DNA from: Liolophura sinensis
Lineage: Eukaryota; Mollusca; Polyplacophora; Chitonida; Chitonidae
Direction: 5' to 3'
Assembly: GCF_032854445.1 (NCBI RefSeq)
Contig: NC_088295.1
Location: forward strand, 65,515,249 to 65,579,248
DNA: 64,000 nucleotides
In this document: positions 22,673-31,943 of the stretch, piece after piece
Layout of the letters: each line of letters opens with the position of its first letter
Numbering within the stretch: the first letter of the stretch is position 1
Notes under the pieces: model-generated
The model's database searches: none
What the model saw: the letters and a program-made list of their open reading frames with translations, nothing else
Told to the model about the DNA's origin: nothing
Position numbers and translations under genes: made by a program

Positions 22673-23149
22673 CCCATTATAGAATCTATCTTTAGCAATT
22701 TCTTCACTTGACTCTGACTGTTACACGTGATGAGTAAATCTCGAGACTGCAGCTTCTTCACAACTTTCACAACACCCACTGCCTACTGGAGTGCAGTACC
22801 AAACTTAAATAGGCTTAAGCTGGCCACAAGGGGGGGGGGGGTCTACTCACTGCGGACATAACTATGTTACAAGATTTCACCTGTCTCTCCGTGTGACGCC
22901 TGACGCTTTTGCCTTCGTCCCTTGGTCTCTGTCAGTACTGACAGATTGCCCTCTGCTGCGCTTTCTACGAGTTACTCTTGATGTCGCGAAGCCCATGTTG
23001 TCCTCTTCTTCCTCCTCCATGCTAATAGACTACGTGATGAAAAGTAGTAGTACAGAACACTATTATACGTGCACTGACAGGAGATGTTATTACAGCACAG
23101 TTAGAGAGAGATAGAGAGTGACAGAATGACCCTGGGGCGACTCTGGGTT

Positions 23150-24420
23150 AGGGAGAGACAACAGGAGCCCTGAAACACAAAGTGCTAACTTACAGTGCGA
23201 TTACAGCAGATATCTACACTAGTACAGCTACTACCTCAATACAAAAGCAAAGAATTACAAACATACCAAGTAACTGTATAACACTATAATACATAAAAAG
23301 AATACAAACACACAATCCTATTTACCACAGCAACAAGTTAACAACAACAACACCAGGTTGCTGAAAAGTAAACTTAAATACCAAACAAAATAGTTCAACC
23401 GAGCCGAAAATTCCCTCAGCAGAAAATTAACGGACCAAGCACAACCTAATAAATGTACCATACAGGTCAGAAATACATCACATTCCTCGAGAAACCCACG
23501 AATTTTTCGGAGCAGAGAAAAATCACGTCCAACCTGACTGGAGGAAGGGAGGTAGCTCGCGTGCGAAGGAACACATTTCAGCAACTTGAGCATAGTTGTG
23601 GGTTTGCCCAGGCTCAGCCCGATTTCCTCCCACCATTAAAAATTTCGTAATATTTATTAACTATGACGATTTTTGCGCATTACATCATTACTGTGTTGTG
23701 TTCATAGTAATTGACGTGAGTGGCTTCTGTAGATTTCAATGTTGGTGCCTATAAGTGGTGAAAAGCCCTTGAAAAAGCGTTCAGGTTGTGGTACATGGAG
23801 TTTGTTAGAGGTCATTTATCTTTCACCAGTATGGCAGAATTCTTGAGCCTACGCTGCTAGTTAAAGGGCCTGTTTTGATTTTACACCGGCTATAGCAGAC
23901 CAACATACGCCGTTTCTCAGTTTCCCGCAGTGAGGTCACTTAAAGTGACATGGGCGCCCAAATATTAGGCATTTTTGCGTTATTACAGAATGACATGTGT
24001 ATCGGCTATTTTTCTCAAGAAGTAGAAGTCACAAGCTTTTCTTTAATCCCACCCCCAGCATAGTGCGTTGAGTGAATGCTAAAAAATAACAACAACAGCC
24101 CCCCATCCCCGCCCCTGATGTTAATTTAGTGGAAATAGAGCATGCGTACAGCGTTCGGTAAATTTCATATCTAAACAAACACAGCTGATTACACCAGTAA
24201 ACGAATGACTTACGGCTCACTCGTGACAGGATCGGCCAAAAACAGAGGCGTAAAAATGAGCTTGACAGGTTGACAATCAAGTCTAGAGTCGTAATTGGTG
24301 ATACGTTTAAACGGTAGAGTGCACTGAAGAAAGAAAAGGGTCTCACGAAGCACGAAGTTGTCTACGCTCGCGTAACCAGCGAAAACATCTCGCTGGTACT
24401 TCTCTCGCCCTTCCCGCTGG
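23150..24420. other. Spacer sequence, no gene recognised
   Basis: No coding region was identified. A word at about 23680-23720 (GCGCATTACATCATTAC, then GTGTTCATAGTAATT) resembles 14381-14420 of the left cGLR 3' flank in the same orientation, which may mark a further decayed cGLR unit. Poly-C and AAC-type simple tracts occur near 24080. Confidence 0.4.
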
Positions 24421-24423
24421 TTC

Positions 24424-24665
24424 ACAACAGAGCTCTCACAGGAGTGCAGACTGTGACCTACTAAATCATGTAATCTTTCTTAGTTTTAAATATAACTCCG
24501 ATAAAATTTCAATAACTCCGATAAAATACCTGTAAACTGGCTACTCGAAGATGAAGATTTAAAGAACTGCATTAGACTTTCGGTCTGCCATACACTTTAA
24601 GTCAGACAAGTGGAAAATTCGATCATTTAAAAAAAGTTTCAGTTAACATTATATAGATAGATAAA
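24424..24665 (+). repeat. Copy of the cGLR 5'-flank segment
   Basis: This parallels 31549-31770 in the same orientation, and less closely 28446-28700. Shared words are CACAGGAGTGCAGAC, GTGACCTACT, ATAACTCCGATAAAA and GACAAGTGGAAAATTCGATCA. It represents the upstream flank of another minus-strand cGLR unit whose coding part is no longer present here. Confidence 0.75.
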
Positions 24666-24718
24666 TAGATTATAACTGTAGCTTGTGTCTTTGTCCTTAT
24701 AACACGATATATAACCAC

Positions 24719-24721
<3 letters not shown>

Positions 24722-24784
<63 letters not shown>
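24722..24784. repeat. (TA)n microsatellite
   Basis: A pure TA dinucleotide tract of about 63 bp. It generates false Ile-Tyr repeat open frames on both strands. Confidence 0.99.
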
Positions 24785-24787
<3 letters not shown>

Positions 24788-25261
24788 GGAATGAGGCAAC
24801 TCATACACAAGCCACTGGAGGTACAGGACATCATATATGTACTCCCTTTGGAAATACCTGCAACAGCAATATTTCCAGTAAAGAAACAGAGAAGGCAAAG
24901 CCACGTTGTTCTTTCCGAAATCAACGTCCGGCGAGTGCCGAAAATATTTATTACAGTTCAAACTTACATTTTAATCAAAGTAAGGACACAATACGAACAT
25001 AACGGGCTTCCATACTTTGCGAATTACTATTTTGTGAACAGTCCAAAACTACATAAATCTTATCCATTTAGGTCACGGTGGTTAATTATCAGTATCTAGA
25101 AATTTTATTTAAAGCATACTATCAATAGTGCGCTGACAATTGTTGGTGGAAACGGACTACAAAATATAATATCAGCGTATGTGTATATTTAAGAAAAAGA
25201 AAAATGTGTAGATGGGGAGGGGGAGCACTACAACAATGACTTACATTTTGTTCTTTTACTC

Positions 25262-25660
25262 TTGGACATTTCAATCTGTTTAAGAATAAGCCTTTTACTT
25301 ACATTGTGAAGAGTTGTCTCTTATATTTAACGTATGTAATTTATATTAATTTGATTTCTGTTTTACGCCTTACTCAAGAATATTTCACACGGCGCAAGCT
25401 ACCACAAACGTTCATGGCGCCCCCTGCAAATGACTGAAACTTTTCTACATTTTCTTGTCCATTTTTTGAGAATGAGATTTCACATTATTTCTACTTCTTC
25501 GAAAGAGTGGAAAATTATTTAGCAGCAATTTTTGATTTATTTGCGATGTTGGCAGCTTTGTTTAGAGCTGGTACGACATGGCACTGTTTGTTAGCGCCTG
25601 CGTCATCTGCCGGACTCTAGACGATTGTCGGTAGACGATTGACTCTGGGTCTCTCAATAA
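25262..25660 (+). repeat. Paralogous segment with empty MITE site and cGLR remnant
   Basis: This matches 31815-31943 followed by 32936-33190, and so skips the MITE present in the other copy. At 25386-25404 the uninterrupted site reads CACACGGCGCAAGCTACC. The last part (about 25570-25640, GTACGACATGGCACTGTTTG) aligns with cGLR coding sequence around residues 220-236 on the minus strand. It is therefore the 3' relic of a cGLR unit lying next to the flank copy at 24424. It also contains an antisense SINE core remnant (about 25351-25398). Confidence 0.75.
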
Positions 25661-26032
25661 CTTTTTGCCAAGAAGTAATGTGACTTTACCCTCTGCACCA
25701 GTGTTGTATCCGTCAGTGTTTCAGCTTAAAACAGCCAGTACACCCCATGCATGGGAAAGTGTTGAGGTACACACCATGCAGGGCAGCAAAATGCAAGAAT
25801 CATCACGCCAATAAAACCCCCAAATTAGTGTTAAAAGAAGATAAACCTAGAGAGTGACCATTGGTTCCTGTATCCTGCAACATTATGTGTAGAAACTATA
25901 AAAAAATATGAGTGTAAAACGGTAATATTATGTGAAATCAACCAAACTGAGTGTTGAAACAAATGAACCAATAACAATTTACGTACGATCCAAGTGTCAT
26001 CATTGCCTCATTGGTCAGTGAGAGTGGTCTCC

Positions 26033-26115
26033 CTCCCATTATAATGCTGGCCGCCGTCGTATAAGTGAAATATTCTTGAGTACGGCGTAAAACACCAATC
26101 AAATAAATAAATAAA
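26033..26115 (+). mobile_element. SINE 3' end at inner edge of right arm
   Basis: The sense-orientation body and tail, with TGCTGGCCGCCGTCGTATAA, GTGAAATATTCTTGAGTACG and an AATAAATAAATAAAT tail, end exactly where the right arm starts (26116). The left arm has about 720 bp of other sequence at this junction, so this SINE marks a rearranged or deleted breakpoint. Confidence 0.88.
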
Positions 26116-26914
26116 TCAAACTGTTTTAAAGCCACGTCGCCAAAAAGGGGTAAAGAAAGCAGATTAAATACCAATAGCTCAAAGCCAACTTGGCCTTTAA
26201 ACCAGTTTAACTCTGACCGTATTGATATAATGCGAAGCAGGCAAATTTTACCGAATTATCGATTTTAATTAGCAACTTTCGAACTTTCCCAGGCGTCACA
26301 CACAAATTAAGTCCTGTCTGATTTGTCCACATCCGGTAAGCCGGCTTCAGTGCGCAGGTTACATGACCAATTGCATTGAAATAAAGACACATATTTACCT
26401 TAACATTGGAGTCGTGAATTTTGTATTACACGGTCATTTAGGCCTATATGCAAATGGAATAAATGATGTTACGTCCCCAGCGATGTTGCTTTACATGTAG
26501 GCCAAATTTCAGCTCAAGACATGCGGTACTTTTTAAGATACCATCCCTAACATTTACTTTGACAATGACTCATTCATTTTGTAATATATGCTAATTAATA
26601 TGAACACAACGCATCAATGATGTAATGCACAGACGTTGTAATAGTAAACATAAATGGTTAATGTATTACAAACTTTACAATGAGTGAACATAATTTATTT
26701 AATCACATAAGGGATGTAACTTTGACATCCGATCAAGTCACTCTGATGCACACGTATTAAATTTTTTACCCTAACGGATAGTTCGACTTTTCGTGGAAGC
26801 AATCTGTAAGCCTAGGCCTGTCTGACCTGTTGAAAATTTCGTTAAAATAAGGCACACAACGCCAGTTACATTAATTTTCAGAGACATATTTTTTTAAGCA
26901 GGCCAGATCTCTCC

Positions 26915-27115
26915 CATAAAACGGAGAATAACTCGTTTTCAACGAACACAAATAACAAGTCACTCCAGAAAATGGAGATTAGCTCGTTCTCGTTTAACTA
27001 AAATAACAAGTCTTCCAAAAAACAGAGTATAACTCAATCTCCACAAACAAAAATAATAAGTCTCTGCAGAGATGAGAGAATAATTAGTTCTCAACGAATA
27101 AAAAATAATTTTGTT
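26915..27115. repeat. About 50-bp tandem repeat private to right arm
   Basis: Four degenerate copies share GGAGAATAACTCGTTTTC, AACGAACACAAATAACAAG and following bases, with a period near 50 bp. The left arm retains only part of one unit (about 14249-14280). The word GAATAACTCGTTCTC also occurs once in the 3' flank of each intact cGLR (about 12009 and 29427), so the array appears to derive from cGLR flank sequence. Adjacent bases at 26809-26835 repeat the GTCTGACCTGTTG word found upstream of cGLR units. Confidence 0.75.
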
Positions 27116-27309
27116 TATACTGAATCCATTAACTACCACTGAAGGACAATGCTCTGAGAATACTTACATTAACGATACCTTACGACTAATGCTTTCTTTA
27201 CATCAAGAGGTATATATAATACCGCTAGCTATTATTCGTCGCGTGTGCATGGTCTCATTTGTCCCTTGGAGTATTGTGTTCACCTAGAGCTGCATGGTAA
27301 TAAGCCGTA

Positions 27310-27650
27310 TTACAAAAACAACTTGGCATCTATTCTAGCAAACTGTTCCATCAACATTCTAAAGCAGCCAAACAAGCTTTCATAGTCATGATCCTCCACG
27401 ACACAGCCTGCAATGCTTTTTAAACTCTGCAATCAGTCTGTGTAAGATGGGAATCCTGTGTGATGATCTTCTCTCTATGATTCCTTGCCCAAACAGTCTT
27501 CTCAGGAATAAAGTAATCTGGAAGATGCCCATCTTCTGCAAATGTCAGAAGTTCCTCTCATATCTCCACGGTTCACGCTCCAATACTGCTCTTACTGTCA
27601 CATTTGTCCGTGTGATGAAGAACGGCAGTCTTAAGCATATACGATGTTAG
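27310..27650 (-). pseudogene. Truncated cGLR pseudogene, right arm
   Basis: Only the C-terminal coding part remains, starting at residues equivalent to about 293 of the intact protein and fused to a cGLR 5' flank at the same junction as in the left arm. It keeps more sequence than its left partner (words for CDSKSSIGA, HLPDYFIPEK and VWARNH can be read). It carries a stop after SSIGA, another stop in the next helix, and a frameshift before the FPILQK-equivalent region. No catalytic residues remain. Confidence 0.85.
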
Positions 27651-27721
27651 CGACCTCAAACCTCCGCACAAATAAATCTGTAGAAAACCATCTGTGCACC
27701 ACGATTATTTCCACCCGTTGT

Positions 27722-27731
27722 GAAAATGAAA
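27722..27731 (+). promoter_or_regulatory. ISRE-like element in truncated right cGLR flank
   Basis: GAAAATGAAA occupies the position equivalent to the GAAAGTGAAA site of the intact genes. It has one change in the free NN spacer, so the GAAANNGAAA pattern is preserved. Confidence 0.4.
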
Positions 27732-28999
27732 GTAACCAGAACGTGGAAAAAAACGCTTCTCTCACCCACTCTTGTACAAATGTATATGTACAACAATCAC
27801 GACGTTCTCACGAAGTGAGACCAAATTTGAGCAACAACAAGAAAAACGACAGTCACGTGTGGGCCAAAGTTTTCAGCACGGCGGGCACTTTCTTGTCGTG
27901 TTTAATGAAGCACAACTCCCATACCTTTATATCTGACACCAATGTGTATGAATTTAGCGCAATTCTGTAAGACGGTTCTGAAGTTGGAGGTCACGTGACC
28001 AACCTTTCGTGTCTAAAACAAAATGGAAGCGCAATGTTAAAGCATTGGGGAAAAGGTCACTCTTTGCCTAGTTGTGCAAAATAACGTCACGAAATCTCTA
28101 CAGAAGTACTCAGACTATCTGGAAAACTGAAAAATCATACGAATTCAACGGATACAAGATCAAAATTAGGCATATTCCTATGCATTAACGTGGGGAGGAC
28201 CCTTTTTTCTTCACCCACGCCGTTTGTTACTAAGGAGATCACGTGGTCTCTAGCTTTCGATCCGTCTTACAGAATAGTTCCACTATGCATTCGAGGTACA
28301 TTCGGAGATCTCACGTTTTGCTCCCATCGTCTCTGCTCACATCTATGTAGGCTGGGGGATGCATGGTGGAAATAAGCCATAATCCAAGGTCTGTCTGACC
28401 TGTGTTTAGTAAAGTCAGGTCAACGTCTCTTTCACAGGAACACTGGCCGTGACCTACATGATCATGCAATCTTGCCTTGCTTTAAATATAGCTCTCAAAA
28501 CATTTCCAGTTGCAGTCACAGAGCTGTACACCTGGTCATAACTTTGGCTTCAGGAAGATGAAGATGGAGTGTACTGCATCAGACTTTCGTTCCGAGTTAC
28601 ACTTGAATTCTGACAAGTGGAAAGTTCGATCACTTAAAAATGTTTCAGTTATCATTAAACAATGAAACGGAAAGGAATATAATTGTAGCCTGTGTTTGTA
28701 CTTCAAAGATCTGCCAACAAAACCCAGTGCGGTATTTGCCCTACTTCATGGCACGTTTTCACCAAGGCGATACAAAAATTCAACAGCACAAAGAACGTTA
28801 GAGTAATTGAGTGCGTGCTTAGGGTTGCAAAAGGCAAACAACAGCGTTATTATGTAGGCGGGTTATCGTCATTCGCTTGAGGTGTTTCAGTTAGTTACCG
28901 CCTGAGGTTGATGTATTCAAGCTGGATGATCACCCAGTCGAGATCGTCTTTTGCCACAGAGATCGCAAAGCGACCAAAGTCACAATACGACCAAGCCTG

Positions 29000-29136
29000 G
29001 GTGAGTGAGTGAGTGCTTGGGGTTTAACGTCGTACTCAACAATTTCTGTCATATGACGACGAAGGAATCCTTAGGGTGTACGTGATGAGCCTCCTTGTTG
29101 CAGGAAGGATTCCCACCGCCCTTTTATCTACCCAAT
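29000..29136 (+). mobile_element. Dispersed SINE-like repeat, GTGAGTGAGTG family (right arm)
   Basis: Sense copy equivalent to 12310-12450 of the left arm. It begins GTGAGTGAGTGAGTGCTTGG and runs to CCTTTTATCTACCC. Confidence 0.85.
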
Positions 29137-29631
29137 TTTTAAATGGAATGTGCGAAATGAGTACGTCAATTAAGCACCAGGTACACGTCACTTGAACACC
29201 CTGTATATGTCACTTGAACACTTGTGACCCGCTTGCAAACGGGTGGGTACGTAGGATAAATGACCCGCGGCACACAATGGAGCCAGCGTTAAATTGTTTT
29301 ACACAAACAGATGCTGTAACACTGTTTTATTTCGTTCCATTAAGGGACATAACTCCATTTTCATTTCAGCAGGTTAACAAGTATTTCTATCCGTAAACAA
29401 AGTGTTTCTATCCCTGAGGAACGTAGAATAACTCGTTCTCCACTAACACAAAATATTTATGTATGTGCTCATCTAAATCACATTAAACGGCTTCTCTAAG
29501 AATATTTCTTTTACATGTTAATTAGTTGTGCTTCCTTACTACTGTCATTTAAACCCATGAAGCCTCTTCGGTCAGTTTTGTTTTAATAGGTCGCTTGTGG
29601 CGCTCAGAGTGCTGTTTCAATCTGACCCTGG

Positions 29632-30864
29632 CTATGTGACATACTGCACAAACTGGGTACCTTCAATTTCATCAAACTCTTCCATCAACATTTTAAAATA
29701 GCTAAACAGTCTTTTACAGTCATAATCCTCCACGGCACAGCCTGCAATGCTTTTAAATTCCAAAATTAGCTTTTGTAAAATGGGAAATGGTGTGGTAACC
29801 TTATTTTCATGATTTTCTGCCCAAACGTTCTTCTCAGGAATAAAGTAATCTGGAAGATGTTCCTGTTGTGCAAACGTCAGGAGTTCCTCTAGTATCTTCA
29901 TGGTACACGCCCCAATACTGTTCTTACTGTCACATTTGTCCGTGTGATGAAGAACAGCAGTCTTAAGCATATACGATGTTAGCGACCTCAACCTGCCGTA
30001 TTTTCTCCTGCAAACGACCTTGAAAATTTTATATATCTTCTCGTGCACGTCGCTCAGACTTTTCATCTTTTCTGTTTCTTTCGACGAGTGAGAAATTCTC
30101 CAGCAACAACAGTCAACTGATGAACCATGTTTGCAATAATCATTTCTACCCGGTACCACATGGCAGTGTTTGTCTGCTCCTTCGCCTTCTGGATTGCACT
30201 CTGGCGGACGGTAGACGATTGCTGGTGTTATATCCATAGTTAGCGTAATACATTTCAAAATGTCGTCGTCAGGAAGTGTTTTTGTTGTCCATACTAACTG
30301 CAGTAAAGTGTTGGGGCCCCAGTTGCTTGATATGTGCTCATGTAGACGTAGAAAGCCGCACCCCTTGTCAATTCTCACATTTTGCACCCAGTTCCAACTG
30401 CCCGTGAAAAGTTTTTTGTACGCTTCCTCCAGACAGCGTCCGTAGTAACTGCTTATTGTGTAAGGGCGTAAAAAATTATCTTTGGGTGAGCTTTCTAACT
30501 CAGCGTTCATTCTTTTAAGCTCGGGGTCAGTAAACAGGACATGAGTGTAGCCGGGACAGTCGGGACATTCACTGCGGAACTCCACACGACCGGGTTGAGA
30601 TAACACGTCAAGTTCAACCAGAAAGTCAAACTCGTTGGGTTCCTCTACCTTTGTCCCCTCATAGAAACTACCCCGAGACAGAATCTTCGATCCGCTGAAC
30701 AAGGGATACGCCGTTGCGAAGGAAACTTTATGCACAAGTTTTCTCACCAGTTCCTCAACAGCCTCTTTTAAATCATTCACGACCTCCTTGGAAACTTTAA
30801 ACACACACTTCTCTTCGTGAATCTCCTCAAGAAATCTGTTTAAAATTTCACAGTCTTTCGACAT
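29632..30864 (-). CDS. cGLR: cGAS-like receptor (cGLR), Mab-21 nucleotidyltransferase, right copy
   Basis: 410-residue paralogue of the 427-residue protein at 10577-11860, in opposite orientation. Residues 1-141 are identical, including G65-S66 and E78/D80, and D211 is kept (TLTMDITPAI), so the catalytic triad is intact. I count about 20 replacements, all after residue 141. Many change charge (H173R, K251D, E323K, E384K, E385R, A398D, R399E). One codon is deleted near residue 405. The C terminus is 17 residues shorter because TTA is TAG after QYVT, and a second in-frame stop follows a few codons later. The Cys/His cluster before WRIS is kept. The start is the same as in the left copy. Like its partner it lacks the vertebrate zinc thumb. 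It is probably functional or recently functional; ligand unknown. Confidence 0.88.
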   Translation of the reverse strand: MSKDCEILNRFLEEIHEEKCVFKVSKEVVNDLKEAVEELVRKLVHKVSFATAYPLFSGSKILSRGSFYEGTKVEEPNEFDFLVELDVLSQPGRVEFRSECPDCPGYTHVLFTDPELKRMNAELESSPKDNFLRPYTISSYYGRCLEEAYKKLFTGSWNWVQNVRIDKGCGFLRLHEHISSNWGPNTLLQLVWTTKTLPDDDILKCITLTMDITPAIVYRPPECNPEGEGADKHCHVVPGRNDYCKHGSSVDCCCWRISHSSKETEKMKSLSDVHEKIYKIFKVVCRRKYGRLRSLTSYMLKTAVLHHTDKCDSKNSIGACTMKILEELLTFAQQEHLPDYFIPEKNVWAENHENKVTTPFPILQKLILEFKSIAGCAVEDYDCKRLFSYFKMLMEEFDEIEGTQFVQYVT

Positions 30865-31149
30865 CTTGATTTTTCAAATCTTCTGGGCAGTTGTACACCT
30901 AATCATTGAAGTCAGTTACACACAGGCTGAAAAAATTCACCGACATTGGCGAAGGGATGCAAGTGCGTACGGTATGCTACTATGCTTGATACAATATACA
31001 GCTTTAGTAGCGTGTCTAAATATTCCTGGCGGAATCCTCAGTGTCAACCGACTGGAAAGCTGTATTTCCAATTAGTCTGTTCCAGAGGGCGATGCACAAA
31101 TATATCTGTAGTAAAGCCTCTATACGCCACAATTATTTCCACCCGCTGT

Positions 31150-31159
31150 GAAAGTGAAA
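31150..31159 (+). promoter_or_regulatory. ISRE-like GAAANNGAAA element upstream of right cGLR
   Basis: GAAAGTGAAA lies 286 bp upstream of the start codon of the minus-strand cGLR, in the same context as the left site (TGTGAAAGTGAAAATAACC). The matched position in both intact genes suggests regulation by an IRF-like factor. This is inference from motif only. Confidence 0.45.
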
Positions 31160-31532
31160 ATAACCAGAACGCGGAAAATACGGTGATCTCACTGCTGTAC
31201 ACGTACATCAATTACGACGTTCCCACCATGTGAGACCACACTTGATCAATAACAACAACAACGACAGCAATGTGTAGGCCTAAAATTTCAGCACGGCTGG
31301 CACTTTCTTGTCGTGTTAATGAAGCACAACAACGTCCCTCTATATCCGATACCGGTGTAGATGAAATTAGTGCAATAATTCCACAATGAATTCGAGATAC
31401 ACTTGTCTTTCGGAGATTTCACATTTTGCTTCCAGCGTCCGTGCTCACAGCTGTGTAAGCTAGGGGCTGACGTGTGGAAGTAGGCCGTTTGTATAGTGGG
31501 CCTAGGCCTGTCTGACCTGTGTTGAGTAAAAC

Positions 31533-31943
31533 CAGGACAACCTCTGCTCTCACAGGAGTGCAGACCGTGACCTACTTAATAATGTAATCTTTCTTGGTTT
31601 TAAATGTAACTCCGGTAAAAAATTTCAATAACTCCGATAAAAGAGATGTAAATCTCGCTACACGAAGATGAAGAGGCAACAGAATTGCATCAGGCTTTCG
31701 GTGTGCCATAGTCAGACAAGTGGAAAATTCGATCACCTAAAAAAGTTTGTTAACATTAATCACTGGAGCGGAATAGATTGTAATATAAAATTATAATAGA
31801 GTTTTTCCCAAGAACATTTCAATCTATTTAAGAATAAGCCTTTTACTTACATTAAGAAGCGTCGTGTCTTATAATTAACGTATATAATTTATATTAATTT
31901 GATTCTTGTTTTACGCCATACTCATGAATATTTCACACGGTGT
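31533..31943. other. cGLR 5'-flank copy upstream of the right intact gene
   Basis: This extends the upstream flank beyond the inverted arm and parallels 24424-24665 and 25262-25398. It includes an antisense SINE core remnant at about 31899-31937 (GTTTTACGCCATACTC). No gene. Confidence 0.6.

Larger units (their letters stand above)
18600..22800 (-). mobile_element. Defective LINE of the I/Nimb type (with RNase H)
   Basis: The minus strand carries, in order, a gag-like ORF1 with three CCHC-type knuckles (about 22672-22270), a partial endonuclease (21940-21600; ICGDFSSHHAVWGS), a linker region (21556-21100), a reverse transcriptase (about 20770-20200), RNase H (19512 to about 19000; AAELMAI, VIFTDS, then WIPRQAGIAGNELADF) and a C-terminal CxxC-HFLFKC motif near 18700. 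The order and the RNase H point to the I superfamily. It is broken by many stops and frameshifts, the catalytic YADD box is degenerate (near 20221), and ORF1 runs straight into the middle of the endonuclease, so an internal segment is missing. I could not define ends or target duplications. Confidence 0.88.
26116..31532 (-). repeat. Right arm of large inverted duplication
   Basis: Mirror copy of 9909-14886 with gene order reversed: truncated cGLR at 27310-27650, SINE-like element at 29000, intact cGLR at 29632-30864. Long stretches are nearly identical. The right arm carries extra sequence at about 26720-27140, including a short tandem array. The two intact genes point toward each other across the spacer. 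Confidence 0.93.

Noticed and set aside
24623-25099. Ile-Tyr repeat proteins on both strands
   Set aside because: They are translations of the (TA)n microsatellite.
30260-30445. 61-codon plus-strand frame
   Set aside because: Antisense shadow of the right cGLR.
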